Of a stretch of DNA of 64,000 bases, positions 1-12,305 are shown piece after piece. Made by a program: the position numbers and the translations under genes. The notes under the pieces are model-generated. The model did no database searches. It was not told the origin of the DNA and was given only the letters and a program-made list of their open reading frames with translations. This DNA is from Caprella mutica (taxonomy: Eukaryota; Arthropoda; Malacostraca; Amphipoda; Caprellidae): positions 186,001 through 250,000 of the forward strand of contig CANNZV010000321.1 of assembly GCA_947561585.1 (NCBI GenBank), read 5' to 3'. Each line of letters begins with the position of its first letter. Position 1 is the first letter of the stretch.

Positions 1-34
1 ATTGGAAGTCACAAGCAACAGCAGTGCTAAAATA

Positions 35-3000
35 GCAAGAGTAAAGGTACAGTCTCTTGCAAGAGTAAAGGTACAGTCTCTTGTAAGAGTGAAGGTACAG
101 TCTCTTGTAAGAGTGAAGGTACAGTCTCTTGTAAGAGTGAAGGTACAGTCTCTTGTAAGAGTGAAGGTACAGTCTCTTGTAAGAGTGAAGGTACAGTCTC
201 TTGCAAGAGTAAAGGTACAGTCTCTTGCAAGAGTAAAGGTACAGTCTCTTGCAAGAGTAAAGGTACAGTCTCTTGCAAGAGTAAAGGTACAGTCTCTTGC
301 AAGAGTAAAGGTACAGTCTCTTGCAAGAGTAAAGGTACAGTCTCTTGCAAGAGTAAAGGTACAGTCTCTTGCAAGAGTAAAGGTACAGTCTCTTGCAAGA
401 GTAAAGTACAGTCTCTTGCTAGAGTAAAGGTACAGTCTCTTGCAAGAGTAAAGTACAGTCTCTTGCAAGAGTAAAGGTACAGTCTCTTGCAAGAGTAAAG
501 GTACAGTCTCTTGCAAGAGTAAAGTACAGTCTCTTGCTAGAGTAAAGGTACAGTCTCTTGCAAGAGTAAAGGTACAGTCTCTTGCAAGAGTAAAAGTACA
601 GTCTCTTGCAAGAGTAAAGGTACAGTCTCTTGTAAGAGTAAAGGTACAGTCTCTTGTAAGAGTAAAGGTACAGTCTCTTGTAAGAGTAAAGGTACAGTCT
701 CTTGCAAGAGTAAAGGTACAGTCTCTTGCAAGAGTAAAGGTACAGTCTCTTGTAAGAGTGAAGGTACAGTCTCTTGCAAGAGTAAAGGTACAGTCTCTTG
801 CAAGAGTAAAGGTACAGTCTCTTGTAAGAGTGAAGGTACAGTCTCTTGCAAGAGTAAAGGTACAGTCTCTTGCAAGAGTAAAGGTACAGTCTCTTGTAAG
901 AGTGAAGGTACAGTCTCTTGTAAGAGTAAAGGTACATTCTCTTGCAAGAGTAAAGGTACAGTCTCTTGCAGGAGTAAAGGTACAGTCTCTTGCAAGAGTA
1001 AAGGTACAGTCTCTTGCAAGAGTAAAGGTACAGTCTCTTGTAAGAGTAAAGGTACAGTCTCTTGTAAGAGTAAAGGTACAGTCTCTTGCAAGAGTAAAGG
1101 TACAGTCTCTTGCAAGAGTAAAGGTACAGTCTCTTGCAAGAGTAAAGGTACAGTCTCTTGCAAGAGTAAAGGTACAGTCTCTTGCAAGAGTAAAGGTACA
1201 GTCTCTTGCAAGAGTAAAGGTACAGTCTCTTGCAAGAGTAAAGGTACAGTCTCTTGCAAGAGTAAAGGTACAGTCTCTTGCAAGAGTAAAGGTACAGTCT
1301 CTTGCAAGAGTAAAGGTACAGTCTCTTGTAAGAGTAAAGGTACAGTCTCTTGCAAGAGTAAAGGTACAGTCTCTTGCAAGAGTAAAGGTACAGTCTCTTG
1401 CAAGAGTAAAGGTACAGTCTCTTGCAAGAGTGAAGGTACAGTCTCTTGCAAGAGTAAAGGTACAGTCTCTTGTAAGAGTAAAGGTACAGTCTCTTGCAAG
1501 AGTAAAGGTACAGTCTCTTGCAAGAGTAAAGGTACAGTCTCTTGCAAGAGTAAAGGTACAGTCTCTTGCAAGAGTAAAGGTACAGTCTCTTGCAAGAGTG
1601 AAGGTACAGTCTCTTGCAAGAGTAAAGGTACAGTCTCTTGCAAGAGTAAAGGTACAGTCTCTTGTAAGAGTAAAGGTACAGTCTCTTGCAAGAGTAAAGG
1701 TACAGTCTCTTGCAAGAGTGAAGGTACAGTCTCTTGCAAGAGTAAAGGTACAGTCTCTTGCAAGAGTGAAGGTACAGTCTCTTGCAAGAGTAAAGGTACA
1801 GTCTCTTGCAAGAGTGAAGGTACAGTCTCTTGCAAGAGTAAAGGTACAGTCTCTTGTAAGAGTGAAGGTACAGTCTCTTGTAAGAGTGAAGGTACAGTCT
1901 CTTGTAAGAGTGAAGGTACAGTCTCTTGTAAGAGTGAAGGTACAGTCTCTTGTAAGAGTGAAGGTACAGTCTCTTGCAAGAGTAAAGGTACAGTCTCTTG
2001 CAAGAGTAAAGGTACAGTCTCTTGCAAGAGTAAAGGTACAGTCTCTTGCAAGAGTAAAGGTACAGTCTCTTGCAAGAGTAAAGGTACAGTCTCTTGCAAG
2101 AGTAAAGGTACAGTCTCTTGCAAGAGTAAAGGTACAGTCTCTTGCAAGAGTAAAGGTACAGTCTCTTGCAAGAGTAAAGTACAGTCTCTTGCTAGAGTAA
2201 AGGTACAGTCTCTTGCAAGAGTAAAGTACAGTCTCTTGCAAGAGTAAAGGTACAGTCTCTTGCAAGAGTAAAGGTACAGTCTCTTGCAAGAGTAAAGTAC
2301 AGTCTCTTGCTAGAGTAAAGGTACAGTCTCTTGCAAGAGTAAAGGTACAGTCTCTTGCAAGAGTAAAAGTACAGTCTCTTGCAAGAGTAAAGGTACAGTC
2401 TCTTGTAAGAGTAAAGGTACAGTCTCTTGTAAGAGTAAAGGTACAGTCTCTTGTAAGAGTAAAGGTACAGTCTCTTGCAAGAGTAAAGGTACAGTCTCTT
2501 GCAAGAGTAAAGGTACAGTCTCTTGTAAGAGTGAAGGTACAGTCTCTTGCAAGAGTAAAGGTACAGTCTCTTGCAAGAGTAAAGGTACAGTCTCTTGTAA
2601 GAGTGAAGGTACAGTCTCTTGCAAGAGTAAAGGTACAGTCTCTTGCAAGAGTAAAGGTACAGTCTCTTGTAAGAGTGAAGGTACAGTCTCTTGTAAGAGT
2701 AAAGGTACATTCTCTTGCAAGAGTAAAGGTACAGTCTCTTGCAGGAGTAAAGGTACAGTCTCTTGCAAGAGTAAAGGTACAGTCTCTTGCAAGAGTAAAG
2801 GTACAGTCTCTTGTAAGAGTAAAGGTACAGTCTCTTGTAAGAGTAAAGGTACAGTCTCTTGCAAGAGTAAAGGTACAGTCTCTTGCAAGAGTAAAGGTAC
2901 AGTCTCTTGCAAGAGTAAAGGTACAGTCTCTTGCAAGAGTAAAGGTACAGTCTCTTGCAAGAGTAAAGGTACAGTCTCTTGCAAGAGTAAAGGTACAGTC

Positions 3001-3547
3001 TCTTGCAAGAGTAAAGGTACAGTCTCTTGCAAGAGTAAAGGTACAGTCTCTTGCAAGAGTAAAGGTACAGTCTCTTGCAAGAGTAAAGGTACAGTCTCTT
3101 GTAAGAGTAAAGGTACAGTCTCTTGCAAGAGTAAAGGTACAGTCTCTTGCAAGAGTAAAGGTACAGTCTCTTGCAAGAGTAAAGGTACAGTCTCTTGCAA
3201 GAGTGAAGGTACAGTCTCTTGCAAGAGTAAAGGTACAGTCTCTTGTAAGAGTAAAGGTACAGTCTCTTGCAAGAGTAAAGGTACAGTCTCTTGCAAGAGT
3301 AAAGGTACAGTCTCTTGCAAGAGTAAAGGTACAGTCTCTTGCAAGAGTAAAGGTACAGTCTCTTGCAAGAGTGAAGGTACAGTCTCTTGCAAGAGTAAAG
3401 GTACAGTCTCTTGCAAGAGTAAAGGTACAGTCTCTTGTAAGAGTAAAGGTACAGTCTCTTGCAAGAGTAAAGGTACAGTCTCTTGCAAGAGTGAAGGTAC
3501 AGTCTCTTGCAAGAGTAAAGGTACAGTCTCTTGCAAGAGTGAAGGTA
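35..3547. repeat. 24-bp satellite with 1,773-bp higher-order unit
   Basis: About 146 tandem copies of a 24-bp unit, recognisable by GTCTCTTGCAAGAG followed by TAAAGGTACA. Variants carry TGTAAGAG, GTGAAGG, or a 23-bp form with AAAGTACA and TTGCTAG. The order of variants in 35-1807 repeats in 1808-3546 at an offset of 1,773 bp; for example the TTGCTAG variants at about 415 and 535 recur at about 2188 and 2308. Each unit contains the perfect 12-bp palindrome CTCTTGCAAGAG. Because 24 is divisible by three, long open frames appear on both strands; I do not read them as genes. The array ends abruptly at 3547. Confidence 0.95.
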
Positions 3548-4248
3548 ACATACTGTGTCACAGTGAGGTAAATAATTAATACATTTATTAGTAGCGGTTT
3601 AACGTCTGCTTCAGACCAATATGTCGCTGACGTAAAAAAAAATTAAATACAAGGGACTGGAAGAAGCAGTCAGAAAGGAAAGAGACTCCATGGAAAATGT
3701 CACCTACCACAGTCGGTGACTCTTGGATGCAGAAAAGCTACTCCGTGAATGCAGTCACTAACCAAGGAATGTGATGAAAAGGGACACAAGCATCGGTGGC
3801 TCACTCACAAATGGAAGAGGAAAATGAAGAGGTGATAGTAAATGAAGTCTATGAACCTACCTAACACAAAATCTAAGACCTCGTAGTTGAAGAGCATAAC
3901 CCTAGTGTTATCCTTTCAAAACTGCGAGTAGCGTTAAAAAAAATGATAAAAAGGAAAAAAGACAATTAATAAACAAAATTACAACATTTGTCTAAAAGTT
4001 TTCTATACATGAAATCAAAACATATCTTGTAATCTATATGATAAACTTAAAGTCTTCTATCTAAGAAATAAAGCTTACCTACCTCTTAGTGAATTAAAAT
4101 CTCAATCTATGGCCGTATTTGCCCCCACGAATCAATCAAACGAGAGGGGCAGGTTAGAGACCTTACTAATTGTCACCTGTCACTGTGGCTTATGGCCTTG
4201 CCACCAAATTTCCCTTTCACTACACATAGCAACAAAATAAAAACAATG
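3548..4248. repeat. Dispersed repeat, copy 1
   Basis: No gene is seen. About 3590-3935 is an interspersed repeat. Its GTCTGCTTC...GACGTA start, the segment around CATCGGTGGCTCACTCAC and the AATGGAAGAGGAAAATGAAG block recur at 52,010-52,210. The block around CCTCGTAGTTGAAGAG recurs at 25,590-25,645. The rest is AT-rich sequence with nothing recognisable. Confidence 0.6.
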
Positions 4249-4883
4249 AGTTTATTAGTAACAGTACCACCATATATTAGTTATAGTAGCACAATGTATA
4301 AGTTACAGTACCACCATGTATTAGTTACAGTACCACCATGTATTAGTAACAGTACCACCATGTATTAGTTATAGTAGCACAATGTATAAGTTACAGTACC
4401 ACCATGTATTAGTTACAGTACCACCATGTATCAGTTACAGTACCACCATGTATTAGTTACAGTACCACCATGTATCAGTTACAGTACCACCATGTATTAG
4501 TAACAGTACCACCATATATTAGTTACAGTACCACAATGTATAAGTTACAGTACCACCATGTATTAGTTACAGTACCACCATGTATTAGTAACAGTACCAC
4601 CATGTATTAGTTATAGTAGCACAATGTATAAGTTACAGTACCACCATGTATTAGTTACAGTACCACCATGTATCAGTTACAGTACCACCATGTATTAGTT
4701 ACAGTACCACCATGTATCAGTTACAGTACCACCATGTATTAGTAACAGTACCACCATATATTAGTTACAGTACCACAATGTATAAGTTACAGTACCACCA
4801 TATATTAGTTACAGTACCACCATGTATTAGTTATAGTACCACAATGTATTAGTTACAGTACCACCATGTATTAGTTACAGTAC
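4249..4883. repeat. 22-bp satellite, left part
   Basis: Tandem units of GTTACAGTACCACCATGTATTA with variants such as TATCAG, TAATAG and CAATGTATAA. A block of several units around 4,310-4,520 is repeated at about 4,550-4,770, so there is a second-level duplication of about 240 bp. The array stops at 4883 within a unit and resumes at 15,885, which places an 11-kb insertion inside it. Confidence 0.92.
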
Positions 4884-6121
4884 TATTAAATTGCCCTTTT
4901 CCTATGGGATTGATAGTAAATTATCATCTATTTTCTAAGTAGATGAGGCTTGTTAATAAACTTATCCCATAGGGCAAAATAAGTCTCCGGGTTCTTTAAC
5001 AATTATTTGTATTTCTTAACTTGAAGAGACTTGGAGGTAATTGATTGAATTCTATTAAACTGACAAATGACTAAACGGTAAAAGTTTTTAGGAAGTAAAT
5101 TAAACACAAGGAAGTTTTAAATGGGTGTACTTATATTAAAGTTCGAATAGTACAGAGTTCTAAGACTTACGCACAAGTCTTTAAATAACACAGCACAAGT
5201 TTTAAATAAACTAGCGGTTGAGTAAACTTAAGGGTTTAAAATAAACAAGGGTCTGAGTTGCCAACTCACGAAACCCGTGGATGGACAAGTCCGACCGGAC
5301 TTGGTCCGACCAACCAGTCTTCAAGAGACCATCGCGAACTATGAACACTTTAGTTAGGTGCCAATGGTATTTAAAGGATGGACTGGAGAGTCCAACCTTC
5401 CAGTGAGTGAATAAACTTCTGTTAAGGTACTGATAGTACTTTTCAAAGATGTTTTTCTACTCACTGCAGATAGAAATAACACACAATGCATTATTCAAAT
5501 TTAACACGCTAGTGGTAATGGCTTTCTATACGATTAACATATAGATCGATCAGATTTACTAATAGTTCATTTTAGTGAAACCTGATTTGCTAATAAACAT
5601 CCAAATTTAAGCATACTATTTCAGAGTCCTGTTTAACCTATACATGATCAGAAATGTTACAAGTTCCTAACTATTAATTAAGTATTTCAATTAGGATAAT
5701 TGAAGTACTTACTTAATTCTTTTTAAATTAATTAAGTATTAATTTCAATTCTATCTATAGAAAAGGAACTCAATATTCTAAGTTGTATAACTGATTTACA
5801 AAGTTCATGAAGTTATATAACTTAGTACAAATTATAAAGTTTTATTCTGAATTACAAGTTATAGCTCTGGGTTACAAGTTATAAAGTTATGTTCTGAAGT
5901 TACAAGTTATATTAGCGGCTTACATCAAAGCTATTCGTTTATAATTATATTCGAGCTCCTAGCGAGAATAACATGACCATAAATTTAAATAGCATTTCCT
6001 TCTAATGAACAGTGTACAAGATTAAAAAGATTATGTCTGATTAAATGATTATCAAATTATAGAAATTGAAAGATTAAGTAAAGATACAAGTTCAGCGTAT
6101 TAACAATCTTTCTATTGTTAA
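4884..6121. repeat. Left terminal direct repeat (LTR-like)
   Basis: Nearly identical to 14,645-15,882; the one difference I found is T versus C at about 5,841/15,602. Near its left edge an imperfect inverted repeat pairs TTGCCC/CCTATGGGAT with ATCCCATAGGGCAA (about 4,891-4,977). Near its right edge ATTAACAAT and ATTGTTAA form a short hairpin around CTTTCT. Confidence 0.85.
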
Positions 6122-9100
6122 ATCACTCCCCCCTTCATGTTTCAACCGACTTGTCGGTTGAATTTCAATTTCTAAACCCCTATTATCGAAATCCAATCGA
6201 AAAATATCCTAAGAAATTTCGAACAACACTCGGAAAACATCCTATGAAATTTCTTAAAATTTCTAAGTCCGAAACACAAATTATATCTATTAAAACAAAA
6301 GAAATTTAATCACTCGATTCATGTATTATGAATTTCAGATTAAAATTTGATCTGCTAAATAGATCAGTCTTTTCATCATAAAATTTGTGTGTACAAAAAT
6401 ATGATGACAAGACAGTTCCTATCATATATGTAATCATGAATTCTACCTCTGGTCAAGATATTAAATCAAAATAGAGCAAAAATTTATAAGTTATTCTACT
6501 CATATTCAGAAACATACATCAAAAATATATTTTCATTTTATGGAATTTATTTAACTAATAAAGATATTCAAATATCTAACCTTGTTTATAATTATTCAAA
6601 ATTGAACCTGAAATCCCATTTCATCCAGTTCTAAAATTTCAAAACATGAAACATCAAATTATGAATCTCAAATTCAAGTTGAACAATCATAAAACTTCAA
6701 TCTATAACTGCTAAATTTATATTTTAATTTTTTTTTATAAAAGTAACCATTACCTTTCTAAAAATTAAATATTTATGTTCTCATTTCTTAAACACTTAAA
6801 TGGAAATAGTATCCAGGTGAATGTCTAGTCATTGAAAACACCCTTAAAGTTTTTCTTCAAAATATAAAGTTCGTTTAATACTTTACTGCAATATAGTCCA
6901 ACTATAAACATCTTACTTTCATTCAAGAACCAAAATTATAATGCTTACAATTAAGATTATCAATAAAATCTAAGCATACGATTATAATATATCTACTATT
7001 ATTATATCTTCTACTTCAAGCATAGTAATTTGAAACGTCGGAAATAAAGTTAAGTAATTTTCAAATGAAATTAATTTCAAAACCAATAGAGATTAATTAC
7101 CTTTCATATATCCAATGAATATAATCTGTAATCAATAGAACTTAGTTAACTTTTATATCTCAAATGAATATAATCTATAGTCAATAGAACTTAATTAACT
7201 TTTATATCTCAAATGAATATAATCTTACATCAAAATCGAAACTTCATTATAGTTTATTCTAATTCCAAAATATTCATTTCAAAATATATGAGTATAACTA
7301 AATTCGTTATTACTTATCTTAAACTTCTCTTTTCTTAAACTATGGTTATATATGTTATGTAATATCATATGAGCTATATTATTGGTTAGTATTCATCTAT
7401 ACTATTGTTAGCTTTACATAACTTATTTTTATTCGTATTGAATAAACATATTCAGATTTCGTTTAAAATATTCAATGAAATTAAAAGTTACTTTATCAAA
7501 TGTTCAACTTCGAAATCTGTAAACTATCAAATGAAATCTTAAGTAATCCTTTAAAGAATTAATTTTCAAATAAACATCAATGATTAAATGCTCAAAACCT
7601 GAATGTTTCAATAAGCAATTAATATATAAACTTTCTTTAAAGTAAATTCAAAGTATAGAAATCTAAGATAATTGGACTAAAGTAATAATCCAAAATTTAG
7701 AATAATAAGATCAAGGTGAAATGATCTAAATGTGTCGGTACCATCAGAGAAGACTTCTCAAAGTAGGTACATGAGAGTTGAAGCCCCCATGTTCATTCTC
7801 CTCCTTCAGAATGAATGGTTCCCTCAGGTTATCGGGCATTGGTTTGTGACGTCACCAAGTATGGCTGCGAAGTCGTCACCAAGTATGATTGTGAAGTCAT
7901 CATCAAGTATGACTGTGAAGTCATCATCAAGTATGACTGTGAAGTCATCACCAAGTGTGCTCCACTGCTCAGCCTTCTCGTCACTAGGCGTAGCTCGGCT
8001 TATCCTTTTCGGATCAACAAGTTACTGGTGTTGGATTGTTCCAACATCTGGTTTGTTATTGCTCTGCTCCAGTTTCTCGAAAGATGTTTTTCAAGTTTTG
8101 GGAAAAAATAAATCATTAATTTAAGTATAATTAGGATTACATTTTTACCTAACTATTACTTTTAGACTTACAGTTGAAGGATAATATTACTATTTTACTA
8201 TTGCTAAAACATGATTGTTTTAATTATTTCCAAAATTTTGTACAATGATTCTACAAAATTCTTTAATATTATAGTATTGTTATAATCCTTCAAGTAATAT
8301 TATAGTTTGATAATATATATCTCACATAACATTTATTTCAAAATATACCTCATTCAGTTTACAATACATATTCCTATTATTATAAAACTGTAAAGAAGGG
8401 GTTAGTTTATATATATAACATATTTTTCACTTAAAACTAGGTTCATGAAAATCTTGGACACAATCAAAACTGTTATGTTTCTTTTATTGTTACGTTACTT
8501 TACAAGATTTTCACTTATAGTGATAAATTCATAGTAAAATTAAGTAATTCACCTTCAACCGATGTCTTGCCCATAACGTCAGATCGTCAGATGGATGGGG
8601 TTCATTGCTTTTGGTTAGCCTCCTTTACGTGTGTTTCTGCAATTACAGGTGAACTTTACTAGCTTATACAAGAAACTTACATCTTACATAGATTATTTAT
8701 CTACTATTACATTACATTTCATCAATAATTATAAGTGTTAGTCAACATAATTTTCTTAATTACTCTTAACTTACAAACACACAGTTATTTATATATATTT
8801 TATGTTTCACTAAACATCAATGCATTATATATATATAATTTACATTTCTTTAAACATCAGTGTATATTGTAGTTACCCTTAAGAGTTAATGTTATTGATC
8901 TAACCATTGAAAGAAATTAATTGAACATAAACTATGTCGTTTTTTAGCTATTAATTATATTTCGTTATGTTCCTTTTATAATCATAAATTCTCGTACAGA
9001 ATTAAATCTCATTAATTTTTCCATTTGTTTTAACTCAAGTTTAATGTATTCATTTACTTTTTCAAGTAATAATTTAAATATCATCAAGATTCTTGTTATC

Positions 9101-9749
9101 ATTAAACTCAATACTCAAAAATATTTTCGTAATTCCCATTTATCACTAAAGAGCCTTTTACTCTTATTTCAGTATCATTAAACTTTTCAAACGTTTTCTT
9201 TATTTGAATCCATACATTATTTATTAAATTATATAACTGTCCCTTTTAAACTCAAACTTTTTAATTACATTTAAACTGCTATACTGAGTTTAATTAATAA
9301 ATTCATATACGTAACATGAACGTATTTTACAATTCTCGTTACATTTATTTTTATGAAATAAATCCGTTCTATTCGATCGCTTTTATTATTTACGATTTCA
9401 TTTTAATCCTTTTTATACTCATGTAAAGTCAACTACATTCATTCTTTTATAAATCTGGAAATATTACGGTTCCCCCTTGAAATTTTTCTTTAGAAGAAGA
9501 TTTTCCCTTCAGGGTATTTACTGTACTCTGGTTGACCTTTGAACCTGCAATTACTGTTTTCTCTTAGTAATATTTACCCTTACAGTTTAGAATGAATATT
9601 CTTTATGCATTAGGAATATCCCCTTTTTTCAAATATCAACATATAATTAATTATACATCTTGATTTATAACTTTCTAATATATTTATCTCACAATTCCAT
9701 GTATAATCACACTTAATTACACTTCAATCCATTATTGTAATCTTTTTTG

Positions 9750-9945
9750 GGGTCTAATTTTATTCTTCATTCTGAGAGGAATAAATAGAATGTTCGCCTA
9801 ACTTATGTTTGGAAATTCTTTAGGGTCTATTTTATTCTTCATTCTGAGAGGAATAAATAGAATGTTCGCCTAACTTATGTTTGGAAATTCTTTAGGGTCT
9901 ACTTTATTCTTCATTCTGAGAGGAATAAATAGAATGTTCCCCTTA
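9750..9945. repeat. 72-bp tandem triplet
   Basis: Three near-identical units, each with GGGTCTA, TTTATTCTTCATTCTGAGAG and GAATAAATAGAATGTTC. Units one and two continue into CGCCTAACTTATG, while the third diverges at CCCCTTAAG. They lie in the middle of the LTR-like element. Confidence 0.85.
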
Positions 9946-11874
9946 AGATTGATTCAAACATTTCCTTCATAACAGAATGGTTATATATTTATATATTATC
10001 ATATATAAAAGTTTTAACGAACTATATTTTTCAGCAATTATTTTATATATCATTGTACATAAACATTAGAATTTAAGTACATGTATATTATATTGCATTT
10101 TTTCATTGTTCATTATACATTCAATAATATTCGACTATTTATTTAGAATTCATTTCTAAATTTATATATCAAGAATTCAGTATCTTTATATTAATTAACA
10201 AATACAAACATTTTTATTTATCATCTTGAAAATCAAAAATTCAACATAAAATATTACACTTCTATTATAAATAAAAGAATTCAAATTAAATGTGAAATAA
10301 TATTAATTGAAATATTTGCTTCGTATCTTGTTATCATTCAAATCATTCGTTAAACTCTCCATTTGTTATGGTGTTCCAAATATTAGTTCCTGCCACATCT
10401 TGGATTGTATAACAATACAGTTCATAGAGAACAGTAGATTGAATTACTGCATGTCATTTAATTATAAATAACTATTAATTCTTATTCATACATTGTTCTT
10501 TCAGGTTCTAATTCCCACACAAGTAATAACTTATATTACTGCAGTTCCTCAAATTTATCATATTATTAAATTATGATATTACACTTATTTCATGACATTA
10601 ATTCCATGATTTTATTTCAACGAAGAACCTGTAACTCATTTATTTATCAAACATTACAGTTATCATTAAAAGAAATCATCAAGAGCTCTCTTTCAAACTC
10701 ATTTATTTATCAAATAATTAATTAAATAATTAATTATTATTTCTGAGTAACCTACTGGAATAATCACATTAATTCCTATATCTTTTATTATCCATATAAT
10801 ACTCATTATTTTATTCATATTATATCCTTGCTATCGTCAACTATAGTGTTACTGACTGTACCACCTCGACTAATTTTAATAGCTCTGTTGACAATAACTT
10901 CCCACTTGAAAATTTACATCGCTTCCTTCAAGATTACGTTTAGTCTTGACTTTTTACTAGTCAACTATTATAAAATCAAGTTTCGTTATATTTTTACGTT
11001 AAGTTATATTTTTATATATATAACGTTTGCTATATTTTATACTTTATTAATAGAAAAATAGTCTTACGATAATTGTTTTATCTCTTATACATTTATGTTC
11101 GATTGCTTGCATTTAATTCACTATTCAAATCAAGTCTTACAATTTAATTATAAAATTCAGCAAATCTTTGCTCTTATAGTATTTTCTTTCTCAGAATTAT
11201 CGTCTGACAATACAATTGTCTGAATTCACATCGTTTTTTATACGATTATTTCGTTCATATGAACTAATCACCTATGTGATTATTTTAAGTTATTATTCGT
11301 CACTGGAATAATTACAACAACTTCTTATTTAACGGATAATTATTTATACTCAATATATACTCAATATACGTAAACTGCATTGAATCTTTCTATATCATTG
11401 TTTCTTTCATTATTGAGTTACTGGAGATTTTACGTTAAAGCATATAATTATTTAATTACGTTAAACAATAACCTTTAATCAAATCAATTATTTCTTACTT
11501 TTAATTATTACAGGAATATAGTTTGAAACTAGATCACATATCCCTCTATGTTACCACATATTACCCGATATTACATTAACTATGGTTAAGCAGTATTAAC
11601 CTCTAGGTAACTTTAAATCTCTTCAAAAATATTTAATATACAATATTAATATCAAAATAGTCATTTAAATATTCAAGATATATATATATATCTATATCAT
11701 TCCTTGTCAATCTTTAAATCTGTTTCACTCTTTTTATACTGAGTCATACATCTGAGTTTAATATATTCGTTATATCTTAATCTGACTCGATTATCTTTAA
11801 TCACTGAAACGATTGACAGGTTCTTTTTTCAAACACTGCGATTATTACTATTTGAATAGGAATACATCATAATT

Positions 11875-12305
11875 ATCAATTGACTTCATCCCTGAAAATT
11901 AGGTATGATTCGTTACATATGTACGTTACGTGCATATCATAGGTATTTCCGGTTTACCTGAAACCTTGTTTATTTTTATAAATATAAATTGACATTATAA
12001 TTATCTATTGACTTCATCCCTGAAAATTAGGTATGATTTCGTCATATATGTACAATACATGCACATCTTAGGTATTTGCGGTTTTACCTGAAACCCTTTT
12101 TATATTTTATAATATCACAACTCAATGTTGTATCTTAGGTATTTACGGTTTTACCTGAAACCCTTTTTATATTTTATAATATTACAACTCAATGTTGTAT
12201 CTTAGGTATTTGCGGTTTTACCTGAAACCCTTTTTATATTTTATAATATCACAACTCAATGTTGTATCTTAGGTATTTACGGTTTTACCTGAAACCTCGT
12301 CTATA
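11875..12305. repeat. Nested 115-bp and 67-bp tandem repeats
   Basis: Two units begin with TTGACTTCATCCCTGAAAA (about 11,880 and 12,006) and end in GGTTTACCTGAAACC or GGTTTTACCTGAAACC. From 12,065 the tail alone is amplified with a 67-bp period, each unit carrying ATCTTAGGTATT, GGTTTTACCTGAAACC and ACAACTCAATGTTGT. GGTTTTACCTGAAACC is itself an imperfect inverted repeat. Confidence 0.85.

Noticed and set aside
35..3547. CRISPR-like array
   Set aside because: Direct tandem repeats without spacers in a eukaryotic genome.
2..3571. Long open frames on both strands with 8-residue repeats (RVKVQSLA, QETVPLLL, YSCKRLYL)
   Set aside because: They come from a 24-bp satellite, a multiple of three without stops, are open in three frames at once and have no start context, splice sites or non-repeat domain.
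7732..8124. 130-codon open frame with Ser-Lys-Ser repeats
   Set aside because: It spans a 24-bp tandem block in the LTR-like element, has an overlapping frame of similar length, and shows no retroelement motif.
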